64,000 bases of DNA from Argopecten irradians (GCF_041381155.1 NC_091134.1:75007051-75071050), one strand, 5' to 3'; shown: positions 10,203-21,009, numbered from the stretch's first letter. The notes: a model not told the origin generated them from the sequence alone. A program made the numbers and translations.

Positions 10203-11147
10203 ATGTCGTACCAAAGAGCATTCCCCTCAACGACACGAACAACGTTTCTACCAAATCTACCTTTCAACCGAAGATGGACACGTTCACCTTACGAAGCCTG
10301 TCAAACAACGGCTACAAGGCACCAGGGACCCCCAATGTCATCAATCGGTCCAAAATCGTCGCCTTGGAATCAGTGTTTTAGATGTGGTAAGTGGGTATTC
10401 CATTGTTTTCAAGAGCACGTTAAAATCACTTGTCAGGCAAAATCAGCTCAATGTTTCAAATGTGGCAAATTCGGACATTTCTCACGGGCTTGTTTTTCAA
10501 AGCGCCCTATTTCGGACCAATCAAACCAAAATCGTAAATCAAAAAGTAAATTTCACAAAAGCAGGGACGCAAAACGCATGTCAGAGTTCATCTTACGAAA
10601 ATCAATCGCATGTGCATTTCCATTTTCGGACCTTTCTGACTCAGAATTCACAAAAATAAACACAAGAAATCAAATTCAAGTACAAATTGTACCACAGATC
10701 AAAAGCAACAATGGCACAAATGAAAACGAGCTGGAAATTAAAGAGCTCAAAATCACCAATGAAAATCTTGAAGCGGAAAATGAACGCTTAAAATCAGAGC
10801 TGAACGAGAATCAAACTTATACCAATGAGCTAAGAGTCAGCTTTGCAGAAACTTTTAATTTGTACCAGAGTGAACATGAGCGTTTAAAACGGGAGAATGC
10901 ATTTTTTGAAAAAAGAAACGATGATAAATCTGGTCAAATAGCTCGTCTTGAAAAAGACATCACAAAATATAAGGAAACAATCGCTAATCTTGAAAGCACG
11001 ATTCAGAATTTCGAAAGAGAAAATTTGCTTGTAAATTCTCAAACGTCTCGACAAAATTGTCAAAATTACGCACCTCCCAATCATAACCAACCATTTCGGC
11101 CAAATCGAAGACGAGGAAATTTTGGAAACCAATTTGGTTACTATTAA
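10203..11147 (+). CDS. Gag-like zinc-knuckle and coiled-coil protein (314 aa)
   Basis: Open from ATG 10,203 (MSYQRAFPST). Residues ~58-98 hold CFRCGK followed by a complete CCHC zinc knuckle CFKCGKFGHFSRAC, the nucleic-acid-binding motif of gag nucleocapsid proteins. Residues ~165-275 are a long acidic/basic heptad repeat typical of a coiled coil (LKITNENLEAENERLKSEL). The tail is Asn/Arg/Phe-rich (FRPNRRRGNFGNQFGYY). No capsid domain or enzyme is recognisable. It is the only protein of the LTR element and presumably packages its RNA. The order (zinc knuckle before the coiled coil) is unlike a standard gag. Confidence 0.65.
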   Translation: MSYQRAFPSTTRTTFLPNLPFNRRWTRSPYEACQTTATRHQGPPMSSIGPKSSPWNQCFRCGKWVFHCFQEHVKITCQAKSAQCFKCGKFGHFSRACFSKRPISDQSNQNRKSKSKFHKSRDAKRMSEFILRKSIACAFPFSDLSDSEFTKINTRNQIQVQIVPQIKSNNGTNENELEIKELKITNENLEAENERLKSELNENQTYTNELRVSFAETFNLYQSEHERLKRENAFFEKRNDDKSGQIARLEKDITKYKETIANLESTIQNFERENLLVNSQTSRQNCQNYAPPNHNQPFRPNRRRGNFGNQFGYY

Positions 11148-11370
11148 GTTTTTAGCAGTTTTTGCTAACCCATGCTTAAGCTTAAGCTAATTATACTTCT
11201 AGATTTGAAGGAGTCAATGAAAACCAATAACAGTCTCTTGAAAACAACAGTATCCACTTTTATTACATGTGTGTTAATTTGATGGACAATCTATTGAATG
11301 AACGTTATACAGTTGAGAAAAGCCTATGTGTATTTAGATTATCAACACTGACTTGCTTGACAAATAATTT

Positions 11371-11408
11371 AGACTCTGGGACAGAGTCTTCCTGAGCGAG
11401 AAGGAAGT
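11371..11408 (+). promoter_or_regulatory. Hairpin plus polypurine tract before the right LTR
   Basis: AGACTCTG (11,371-11,378) and CAGAGTCT (11,382-11,389) form a perfect 8-bp stem with a GGA loop. It is followed by the purine run GAGAAGGAAG (11,398-11,407) that abuts the right LTR. The purine run would prime plus-strand DNA synthesis. Confidence 0.5.
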
Positions 11409-12076
11409 TGTCATAGAGAAATTTGAGATGTTCTTTGTTGTTATATAATTGTATATTTTACCTATAGATGTGTTGATCAGTTTAAAATCTACCCTAAGGC
11501 ATTGTGGTCTTACTTTTGTGGAGTGACCACCAATTACATATAGTATTCACATGTCAAAGTGTTTATAAACTTCCTTGAGGCAATGGTGTCATTGATAAGC
11601 TTAAGTAGATATATTTCATATCAAACTGTCGATATATTGTCAAGTCGTTTAATTGTGATAATATCTTTATGCTATTAATCTTGATTACATCCGGGTTTAC
11701 CTATTGGACAATGGTCATTTTATTATAAAAAACCCATGTCTGATTTATGAATATCAGTTGGATTTCCAACCTTCAAGGCGGTCACTACGGATATTTCTTG
11801 GATTACCAGATAGTGAACTGTGTGTGTGAACATTATTCAAATTCTGAAGTTTTATAAGGTGGATCGCCATCTACGGACAACTAATTCAGTGTCTACGTTG
11901 GATTACCAATACGAGTGAACTTTCATTTTATTTCTATGTAATGTGTCACATATGTTTGATATATGGGAAAGAAATACAATACAAGAGAAAATCAAATACC
12001 AATTGAATTCTTCGTTTTGTGTCCTGTGATTTATATAATTAACAACGGTCCGAACTGAACTTGAAAACAACACACA
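11409..12076 (+). repeat. Right LTR of the non-autonomous element
   Basis: Same length as the left LTR. The last ~115 bp are clearly more diverged than the rest, as if the 3' ends of the two LTRs had different histories. Confidence 0.75.
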
Positions 12077-12606
12077 TATCACAAAGAATTTTGTGATGAA
12101 TTTTAAAGTGCTTTGAACTTGCGTTAATAGTTGCTAAATTTTAACATCAATTATCAGTTAATACTATTGTGTGTAATTTGACATTCCTAAGGTTATATTC
12201 TTGATCATATTTATGTTTGTGACATTTGAGATAAAACCCCATATGTGTGATAACTGTGTATATCCTCTGGCAGATTTTAAGTTCCATTCTATTACGTAAC
12301 CGGATTAATGTCACGGCCATCCTAATTGCCTAAAGGACACTGACCACGGCTGATTAATCTGCCAATGAGCGATATCTGTCAATCATAATTCTGTAATTTT
12401 ATTGTATGTACATTATTTAAGCATGACATATTTTATTTGTAAGTCAGTTAGGTCTCCGACTTTGTACGGAACACATCGGGTACATTCTGGACATTCCAGA
12501 ATAGCCCTCCGTCAAGTCAAACGTATCGTTATTAAATTCTAAAGTTAAAATTCAACATTCTCTTACGTCATCTTTACTTCTTGACAAAACGTACGGAAGT
12601 TTCCGT
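12077..12606. other. Unexplained 530 bp between the LTR element and the resumed LINE
   Basis: Neither LINE coding sequence nor LTR. No ORF. It ends in a short palindrome (ACGTACGGAA / TTCCGTATGT, 12,589-12,610) exactly where LINE ORF2 resumes. It may be the remnant of an older insertion into which the LTR element went. Confidence 0.4.
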
Positions 12607-14361
12607 ATGTTAATTTTCTGGAAATATGTTCGAACTAAAACTAACACAGCTACAACGATTGGAAATGTTACAATGCCATCAGGAGAGCTAACATCGACCT
12701 CCGAAGAAATAGCCAACACTATGAATAAATACTTCGCCAGTGTGTTTACTGCAGAGGAAAGAATCAGAGAAAGACCAAACCTTTCAACCAGAAATTATGC
12801 TGAACCCCTTGAGACGATTACTGTGACTGTCACACAAGTTGAAAAAGCCATCAATAAAATCAACCCTAACAAATCACCAGGTCCAGATAATATCCATCCA
12901 ATGCTGCTGGCAAAAACAGTTAATGAAATAAAAAGTGTACTAACTATTATATTCAACAAATCAATCCAAGAAGGGACACTCCAAGACCCATGGAAAAAAG
13001 CCTATGTATGACCAATATTCAAAAAAAGGTTCAAGAAAAGACCCAAGTAACTACAGACCAATCAGCCTTACCTCAGTACCTAGCAAGATTTTACAAAGAA
13101 TAGTGAGAGACGAAATTGTCAAACATATGGATACCAACAACCTATTCACAAAAGAGCAACACGGTTTCAGACAGGGACGTTCATGCACCACTCAATTACT
13201 GGAATGCCTGGAAGACTGGACAATATCAATGGATGAAGGGCACAATACCGATGTGATATACCTGGACTTCAGCAAGGCGTTTGACAAGGTATGTCACAGC
13301 TTACTGCTACACAAACTGGAACAATATGGTATTAAAGGGAGAGTACTCCAATGGATCAGAAATTTTCTCACGGACATGGAACAACGAGTAATTGTTAACG
13401 GAACACGTTCCCATAGTCTACCTGTAACAAGTGGAGTTCCCCAAGGAAGTGTTCTGGGACCTGTACTGTTTCTGATCTATGTAAATGATATTCCAGAAGT
13501 TGTGCCATGCCTCGTTAAAATGTTTGCTGACGACACCAAACTTTACAAACAAATATCTACTCCGGGTAGCAGACAAGAACTACAAAATAGCATAGATAAA
13601 ATGGTAAAGTGGGCAGAGAACTGGCTGATGACTCTCAATCTTACCAAATGTAAACATATGGAGATTGGTAACAACGAGAAAACATCCCAATACAACATCC
13701 GGAACGAATCCTCAAGCATAACTATCCAGAAAGTCTCAACAGAAAAGGATCTAGGTGTGATCATAGATGAGAAGCTGAACTTCTCGGAACAAGCTAACAT
13801 AGCAGCACAAAAAGGAAATCGTATCATGGGAGTAATTTTTAAGTCATTTACATACATGGACCAACATATATTCAGAAATCTTTACAAATCCCTGGTACGA
13901 CCGCACTTAGAATATGCCACTACCATATGGTCACCATTCCTACAAAAAGATATCATCAAAATCGAAAATGTCCAACGGAGAGCTACAAAGAGGATTAAAA
14001 ATATCAAAGACTTGTCCTACGAAGACAGACTTAGAACATTGGGTCTCCCTACACTGGAGTATAGACGAAAACGTTGTGATTTGATTCAACTATACAAGAT
14101 AATTAATAAGCATGATAAAATAGTCTCAGACACAATGTTTAGTAGTCGACCATACCAGTCAACCCGAGGAAATACCCACAAACTGTTCAAGAGACAGGTC
14201 AGGCTGAATACAACAAAAATGCCTTCTCCAATAGAGTCGTCAACCACTGGAATGCATTACCAAACGAGGTAGTCAACGCCAAGTCAATCAACAGCTTTAA
14301 GACTCAGCTAAACAAATACTGGAAGACCAACAACAAGTTTGTCCTAAGTGAACATCCATAG
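12607..14361 (+). pseudogene. LINE ORF2, reverse transcriptase part (frameshifted)
   Basis: Resumes with FWKYVRTKT and runs through the RT of the CR1/Jockey group: INKINPNKSPGPDNIHP, SNYRPISLTS, EQHGFRQGRS, LDFSKAFDKV, SGVPQGSVLGPVLFL, and the catalytic MFADDTKLY (FADD at 13,523-13,534). The C-terminal thumb (LVRPHLEYATTIWSPF, IENVQRRATKRI) follows. Lesions are a TGA at 13,009-13,011, an extra A in the A-run at ~13,025, and a frame change near 14,216. After this last change the end of the protein (VVNHWNALPNEVV...LSEHP) is read to the TAG at 14,359-14,361. The enzyme would copy LINE RNA at the nicked target. Confidence 0.8.
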
Positions 14362-14640
14362 TGAGGCCTGGAGTGTAACTTTAAAATAGATTTGGTCTAA
14401 GGAAACTGCAAAAGAGACTCTATTAAACACATATGCAGCCTATAGACCAATTCTAATCGCCAGTCTACTCAGGTTTATATACTCATTTACTATTAAGTAG
14501 TACAAGTTGTTTGGGGATTGCCCCGCCACTTGTATCAGTGTTCCCCATTATATATCATTGTATCAATCTACCCTATAGATAGATCATAATTTTATGAAAC
14601 TAAATCTATTAACTAGTACATATACACATAGGGTACCCTC
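14362..14640 (+). other. LINE 3' UTR with hairpin copy 2 (stem TACAAG/CTTGTA, 14,501-14,534)
   Basis: Non-coding. The hairpin has a perfect 6-bp stem (14,501-14,506 with 14,529-14,534; a G-T pair extends it). Its 22-nt loop is identical to copy 1 at 6,916-6,937 except C for T at one position, which turns an inner G-T pair into G-C. The stems of the two copies share no sequence. The end of the LINE near 14,640 is approximate. Confidence 0.55.
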
Positions 14641-15171
14641 AATTCATTTGAAACCAATATTTTAAAATGATACATATTTTCAGTCCCTATGACTGGAATT
14701 TATAGATATTTTATTTTTTTGTTAATAGTGATACTTTTAAATTTTTGTAAATAACTCTATAATATCTGTGCGTGCGTATCCGGAACTCAAAAGTCGGTGT
14801 AGGAGGGGGAAAAACCCTTATCTCCACCAAGATCTATAATACCATCAATGCCTCTCTACAAGTGTGTACACTTTCAACGAGGCCGCCATCAGCGAAGTAT
14901 CAGCGAAGTATGTTATCTTATTTACTGTTTGTGCATTTCTTGAATATCAATAAAATTTCATAAATTTAATACAGTATTTCAGTTGTGTTTTTTGTCAGAA
15001 CTATAAAACACAGACATGGTCAGAGGTATGGGTATTATGGTGACGAACATATTACCAATAACATGTTCTTGATTTTACGCGTCATTTAATCACGATGACA
15101 TCTTCGTCACTGTAATAGTATACACCATGTATGCTTTTTACATAGCGAAAATGAAGCAAAGGTATAATAAA
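14641..15171. other. Non-coding stretch
   Basis: Contains the inverted partner (14,768-14,785) of the promoter-like motif at 5,610-5,627 and, beyond it, a GGCCGCCATC motif (14,881-14,890). Together these form a promoter-like cluster facing left. No gene. Confidence 0.35.
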
Positions 15172-15318
15172 ACACTTATTGAATGGGTATATTCGGGAAA
15201 TAGCACTTTTATGGTTCCCCTCGACACGAACTATTTTCCTCGACTTCGCCTTGGAAAATAGTTCGTGTCTCTGGGAACCATAAAAGTGCTATTTCCCTCA
15301 TACATATTCAATAAGTGT
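15172..15318. repeat. 147-bp near-perfect palindrome (fold-back element)
   Basis: Arms of about 67 bases (15,172-15,239 and 15,253-15,318) pair with roughly 90% identity around a 13-base loop (TCGACTTCGCCTT). Each arm includes GGGAAATAGCACTTTTATGG. This is a MITE-like fold-back structure; no TSD was recognised. Confidence 0.7.
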
Positions 15319-18300
15319 CTACTATTAAATGCATCAGTGACACATTCACAACTTATAAAAGGTTTTCTCTAAAATAAAATAAAAACCTGTAGAATGAACC
15401 TACATTTATTCATTTATATATATTTGAAATTGATCATTTCAATTTTTGTCATATTCAACAGATATAAAAAAAATTTGGTTCTTTTTTTTTCAGACACCAT
15501 GCATGCATAGTGACATGAATACAGAAAGTTCATCCCTTGGACCTGTATACAAGTGTATGTATACATATACATACAATTAGCATCATATGAAGACTGAAGA
15601 ATGTTGATTTGAGTGCTCTTGAAAGTAAACTTTACCAATATGGACCTAGAAGATCATGAACAGAACATTTAAACAGTATTAATTTATTAAATGTTCCTTT
15701 CAACTGTAATCATTAAATAAAATTATGATGCTATACTTTTTCATTGTTTAACTTTGTAGAAATATTTGTTTATATTAGTCCTATAGATCCAGTGATTATA
15801 ATCTGGCATCCACATGCCTGCCCATTTGTTTGGCAGGGCTTGTGAGATAGCTTTTCAATTACTTTTAAAATATAAGGATTTTTTTTTACATATAGCAATA
15901 TAGATACCATTGTCTTAGGATTTCTAAATTCTACTTTACAAGAGAGTAGACTCAACATATAAATAAAACCATAAAACTGGCAAGTTATCTGAAATGTTAC
16001 AAATCTTTTTGTCTGAACCAAATTTCACATTTATTGTCTATGTGTAACTTGTACATAGAACATTTATTTATTTAAACTGTAGTAACAGTGATTACAAACA
16101 CATAGACTAAAATGTAGTTTGTAGTACTATGTACATCTGTCTTTGATTTGAGTTCTAAACAAAAAAAGTGATACCTATTGGGAAGTTGTAACTTGGGCGG
16201 GGGTGAAATACAGAAGAAATAGCTACACATGGAAGAAAGAAAGATATACAGTACCATATGAATTCAAAGTTGCTCCAAAATCAATGAGACTAAATAACCA
16301 AAAAAAGCCATGTAAACCCAAAATATGCAATGACCAGATCAATGATAAAGCACCCTTCCACTTCCAGTTATCTGTAGCTATTTCTTCTATATTTCAACCC
16401 CCCACCCAAGTTACAACTTCCCAACCTCATGATTCTTCTGTCTTTTAGCCCCCCCCCCCCCCAACACACACATACCTGATTGATTGTCATGTTATTTCAG
16501 GTTCCTATTCAGGTATTATTCCTAAAAACCAAAAAGGGTATATATATACACACTGTGTACTCTCAAAGGAGGGGAACCGCTTCATTCAAAAATGGAATTT
16601 ACAATTTCATCTTAATTTTGAAATTTTCAATTTAATTATTAATTACTGGACTATTAAAACAGTATAGAACCCCTCGGCTACAGACAAAGTACTGTTGTAC
16701 ACATTTCTCTTAATTAATTACTTTTCTTCCAACTCAATCATCTTTTTCTCCAGAGCACAAAAAAGAACAAGAAACAACAGAAAAGGACAGTAATATACAT
16801 GTAGGCCTATATGTTTTCTGGAAATATATATGATGTGTTAATTCTCACAGCATAGGCCTACATGAATGTGAAGAATTAAATATTATCAATGTTTGAGAGA
16901 ATTTCCTAGTTGTAATTCTATAGCAGCTACATGGAATGTACGTTTACATATACATTGTACAATACATATACATCATAAAAGTTTCTTTCCTTCCAGCTGG
17001 ACATTCATGTCATCTCTCTCCAGAACTCAAATATTTTTTTTACAAAAAAACAGAGACATAGATAATTTAATTACATCTCTGCAAAAAACTACACGAATAA
17101 TTGAACACATATATTGTACTTGTAAAATATCTATGTATGAGCTAATTTATTTTTCACATCTTTGACAGCTACATGCATGGACGTTGTATGGAACGTTTTC
17201 GTGTGGTTTTAAATGGGAAATTATGTTACGATTATTTGTATTTAACCTTCATGATTTGGTTGATTTGAAATACGACGATTGCGATGCTGCAATAATTGTC
17301 CCTTGCCGGGGCCCCATCTCTGCATCGGCCGAATATTTGTGTCGATTTCCATGTCTAAAGATGCTTTTATCGAAAAATGATTACAAGGCATTGTCATTAA
17401 TGTAAGAATACTTCATTTTCATCAAATGTATCATCTCAAAACAACAATTTACATACCGCATTAGTGGTTTATCACACGAAACGAAACCGACACGACCGTG
17501 AAACACATGTCCATGTTGACATTTCCACGCAGCCTCGTTTTGAAAGAGTTTGGCGAATTTATATTTAGAACTGTGCTAAATTTACACGGGGCTTCCCCAA
17601 AATTTCAATGGTCAAAACTGGACACCGTAAGCAGAACTTGACCATCATTATGGTATGCAATGACTTTTGGAAGGCCAAAGAACGCATTTAGACTGGTTTC
17701 CTTAGCCCGACTATTCACTTTAATCAAATCATAAAAAACTAGATTAACGCAACTTTCCACTTTTTGTTTATATGTTTCTCAATGCTGAACACATCTGTGG
17801 CCTAAACGATAGTTCCCTTTGCTAGAAAATTACTGAAAAGTAGAAAATGAGCGATTTGTAATGAGATTTTTGCGCAAGTGAATATACAGTAATTTTTTGA
17901 ATTAAAACAAGCGACTATACAGTAAAGTAACAAGCAACTATACAAAACTATTTCGTGTATGCATATTTTAAGATATGCTTTAGCCGCTTTCTAATTACGG
18001 ATGATGTAGAATAAAGAAACTGTAATTAAATAAATAATCACATTACTCATATAAGTTACAATTATAACATATATTTCAGGAAAAACGGGGGGAAACGCAA
18101 TTTCCTCCGAAAACACATCGCAGTTTTGATCGTAACTCAGTGATTACACTTCGATTCTTATCTATTGCTAACATTATTTTCCAAATCATGTTCATGAAAT
18201 TGTTAATATACATGTTATAATGTTAAACATATTTGTAGTTACGAATAATGCCGATATTTGGTGTTTTACCGACCTGTATCTGTTTTCATTCATCTCGCTT

Positions 18301-18339
18301 CGATACTCACAAGTGACGATACAAAAACAACTAATGATT
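15319..18339. other. Non-coding stretch, no supported gene
   Basis: AT-rich, with only unconvincing short ORFs (the longest, at 16,893-17,165, is 90 codons). A C-run lies at about 16,449-16,462. Words of the type CAAGCGACTATACAG (near 17,910 and 17,935) recall the leader at 850-920 and may mark the unrecognised 5' LTR or leader of the gypsy element that follows. Confidence 0.45.
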
Positions 18340-18389
18340 ATACTATACACTTCCGTTCATACACTGTGGTACTGGCAACCCAGCATATC

Positions 18390-19600
18390 AACACAAATTT
18401 ACGTTTGCCCCCAGAATTAAACATTCATTCAGGAAATGTGTCGGAGAATTTTAAAACATGGAAACGGCATATCGAAATATACTTAACCGCGAGTGGAATC
18501 TCGCGGTTGGGCGGAAAAATACAAACAGCAACAATAAATAATTGTGGAGGGGAGGCCCTATTGAAGGCATACGATCACTTTACGTGGGAGAGACGGGATG
18601 GATAAGAATAACCCCGTAGATGGTTTCAACAAAATTAGAGATTACTCTAATCCTAGACAAAACGAGGTCGCCGAGTCCCACAAATTTTGGACTGTACAGT
18701 ATTTTGAGCCTTTTAATCAATTCTTGACCGAATCGAGATCACGCGCAGCATCCTGTAATTTCGGGACACAGGAAGATAGGATGATAAGGGACAAAATAGT
18801 TTTCAGCGCTACTGGAAAAGTACAGCAACTACTACTACGTGATGACGACCTTACCCTCAAGATAGCAATTAAAATATGTCAATCTTATGAACAAGCAAAT
18901 AGACAGGTGAGTCAAATGAAAGAACCTGCCTATAAAGACTCAAAAGTACACAAACTGAAAGCCACTACCAAGCCCAATGTTAAAGGAAAACAAAAACAAC
19001 CGATGAAGAATAGGCCTAATTACAGGGAATCAAATGCTAGTGGAAATGTCAGAGAGTGTAAATTTTGTGGACGAATACACAGTATGAAAAAGGAGGTATG
19101 CCCAGCATGAGGAAAGACATGTACCCAGTGTATGGACGAAACCACTTCAAAGTTAAATGCAAAAAGAAAAATCTTCATATCGTCGGTGTGGAGGGAGAAA
19201 ACTCTGATTTCGACGATGATGGAAACGACCAGTGGTTACACTCTGTTGCGATTAAACAGAGTAAGAACATAATTACTGCCTCAATGACTGTGAATGAGAA
19301 TTCTGTGAAATTTCAGCTAGACAGTTGAGCTGATGTTAATACTATCAACCAACGGTTTGTTCGGAGAGAGCAAGTTCAGCCAACAACTCTCACCCTACAC
19401 ATGTTTAATGAGAATACACTAAAACCATTGGGAGAGACGGAACTCATGGTCATGAATCCTAAAACAGGAGAGGGACAGGCTGTGAAATTTGTTGTCATCC
19501 GTAATAGATTACAGAACATTCTCGGGTTAAGATCCATACAAGAATTGGGTCTAGTAACTGTAAACAATGAACGGTTCATTGGAAAAGTGGAATCATCAAC
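18390..19600 (+). pseudogene. gag and protease of the outer gypsy element
   Basis: Gag begins around LRLPPELNIHSGNVSENF (no ATG; the start is lost). It continues with an EIYLTASG-type capsid motif, changes frame near 18,600 and ends in a zinc-binding region (CKFCGRIHSMKKEVCPA, then a second C/H cluster near 19,110-19,160). The protease follows: FQLDS then a TGA (19,326-19,328) where the active-site Asp-x-Gly region should be, then ILGLRSIQELGLV at 19,525-19,560, the ILG block of retropepsins. The K02A2.6-type gypsy lineage is suggested by pattern. Confidence 0.7.
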
Positions 19601-20038
19601 TGTGACGCAATCGCTCTGGAGGACAACAAAGAGAAACTAGAGGTTCTTTATCAGCGATGTGAAGAAAGAAACATAGTCCTTAATGAAGAGAAGAAAGCTA
19701 CAGGTCTCAAGGAAATACTCTTCCATGGACATACCATTACCGCCAAGGGTATTAAAGCAGACCCTCTGAAAGTTGAGGCCATTCTGAAAATGGCCAGTCC
19801 TATTGATGCTCCAGGATTTCGAAGATTTTTTTGGTATGGTTCAATACATGGCCAGGTTCTTACCTTCTCTCTCGACAATGATAGAACCACTACGTGAACT
19901 TACACGGAAAGATGTAGATTTCAAGTGGACAAAGACACATGATGCATGTTTCTCTACTGTAAAACAGGCACTCACATCTACACCAGTCTTAGCATACTAT
20001 GATCCCAACAAGGAGCTAGTAATCCAGGTTGACAGTAG
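19601..20038 (+). pseudogene. RT thumb and start of RNase H of the outer gypsy element
   Basis: After the protease the sequence jumps directly into the region just after the RT catalytic site (ALEDNKEKLEVLYQRC, then LFHGHTITAKGI). About 600 bp of RT fingers and palm are therefore missing. One frame change lies near 19,830. The RNase H start (LAYYDPNKELVIQVDSS) is cut at 20,038 by the LTR of the inner element and resumes at 25,055. Confidence 0.75.
20035..20038. repeat. Target-site duplication GTAG (left)
   Basis: GTAG before the TG of the left LTR matches GTAG at 25,051-25,054 after the CA of the right LTR. The RNase H reading of the outer element continues in register across the site, which confirms the insertion boundaries. 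Confidence 0.85.
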
Positions 20039-20937
20039 TGTAACGTACCGGCGGGGGTTGTTACCAAGATATGCTTGGGTCCCTATTATGAATTACCAAC
20101 TATACTACAGCAGCCAATATATACAGATAAGCTAGGTTACAACCAGCAACACTAGTCAATGTTCTATGTACAATACACGTTATAAGCACAATATGACAGA
20201 GTACCTCTCTGTACTGCAATTAACTAGATGAAGGGAGACAACTCCTATAACAATAGAGCGCAACACACTCAGTGCTGATCACGGCCCTTCACATCAACAT
20301 TATAACGACTGCCTGTCGTTAAACGTGTACACCAACACACTGTTAGCTCGTAGCCCGCTGACTGCGAGCGTGTCGCCAACACTAGCTGTTACCAGCCCTA
20401 CTCACGACTACCTATGTCGTGACCCTACTCACAACTACCTAGCTAGTGGTCGTGAGCTGATGTCGCGAGTAACTCGCGACCTGTAGTCTATATGTGTGTA
20501 CCACCCTACGTATAGCTAAGAGCTGCAAAGCTCTATCCTCAACAGCTATACAATACGACTACTGGTCCTGTCGCTCGGTATGACACTGATCAAGGCAAGA
20601 CTTATTCAGCCACTTCTATCTTTCAGTGCCACTACCTACTACCTTGTCGATGTTAACAGCTCGACGTTCAGGACCAAAAGGTGAACAATCCGCCAGCTCG
20701 CTCCCTTTTTATACTGCGAGAGAAAGCAGCGCCCCTAGCGGCAATCATCGTGATTATCTCGGAACTCCTCGGGTTTAATTAACGTATTAGAGGTGTTCGC
20801 TACATTAAAGTCACCAAAACGCTTACACTGTATACTGCCCCGACAATGAAGCGTCTGCCTAACGTTAACAATAACAACACACGTACAGCGAAACACGTGT
20901 TACACATGACATAGCGGTAAGGCCTATTTTCGCCACA
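20039..20937 (-). repeat. 3' LTR of the inner LTR element
   Basis: 899 bp. On the minus strand it runs TGTGGCGAAAATAGGCC...GGTACGTTACA. It differs from the 24,153-25,050 copy by three substitutions and one T-run indel as read by eye. Confidence 0.9.
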
Positions 20938-20952
20938 CTACCCACGCCTCCG
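20938..20952 (-). promoter_or_regulatory. Polypurine tract of the inner LTR element
   Basis: Minus strand CGGAGGCGTGGGTAG directly precedes the 3' LTR start TGTGGCG. It is mostly purine and would serve as plus-strand primer. Confidence 0.6.
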
Positions 20953-21009
20953 AAAAAAACAAGCGACCTCGCTTGCAAACCAACATTCATTAAGCATGAA
21001 ACCAACGAA

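Larger units (their letters stand above)
9367..12076 (+). mobile_element. Short non-autonomous LTR element with a zinc-knuckle/coiled-coil ORF, inserted in LINE ORF2
   Basis: Two 668-bp direct repeats (9,367-10,034 and 11,409-12,076) start TGTCATAG and end in CA. They enclose a 1.37-kb interior. A purine run (GAGAAGGAAG, 11,398-11,407) lies directly before the right repeat, as a polypurine tract should. The interior encodes only one protein (10,203-11,147) and no protease, reverse transcriptase or integrase. It would depend on another element for copying. No target-site duplication is evident, and 530 bp of unexplained sequence separates the right LTR from the LINE. Confidence 0.7.
6177..14640 (+). 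mobile_element. CR1-like LINE with SGNH, PHD-ORF1 and EN-RT ORFs, interrupted by an LTR element
   Basis: Three ORFs follow each other on the plus strand: an SGNH-hydrolase-like ORF (6,177-6,884), a PHD-finger ORF1 (7,032-8,216) and ORF2 (8,217-9,366 plus 12,607-14,361). The LTR element and flanking DNA split ORF2 between endonuclease and reverse transcriptase. PHD and esterase domains in ORF1 are an established trait of CR1-group elements. Here they sit in separate ORFs. The 5' end is not defined; it may begin near the promoter-like cluster at 5,608. The 3' end near 14,640 is approximate. I found no clear target-site duplication. ORF1 and the SGNH ORF are open, while ORF2 has several lesions, so the copy is dead but not ancient. 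Confidence 0.7.

Noticed and set aside
10387-10436. A 50-nt intron (GTAAGT...TTGTCAG) inside the zinc-knuckle ORF
   Set aside because: Removing it breaks the frame before the second zinc knuckle; the unspliced ORF is better.
5610-14785. A giant DNA transposon bounded by the inverted 18-base match
   Set aside because: The match is short, no TSD is seen, and all coding content between belongs to a LINE and an LTR element; kept only as a weak finding.
17184-17405. 73-codon ORF with several Cys residues
   Set aside because: No recognisable motif; could be an exon of an unseen gene but nothing supports it.
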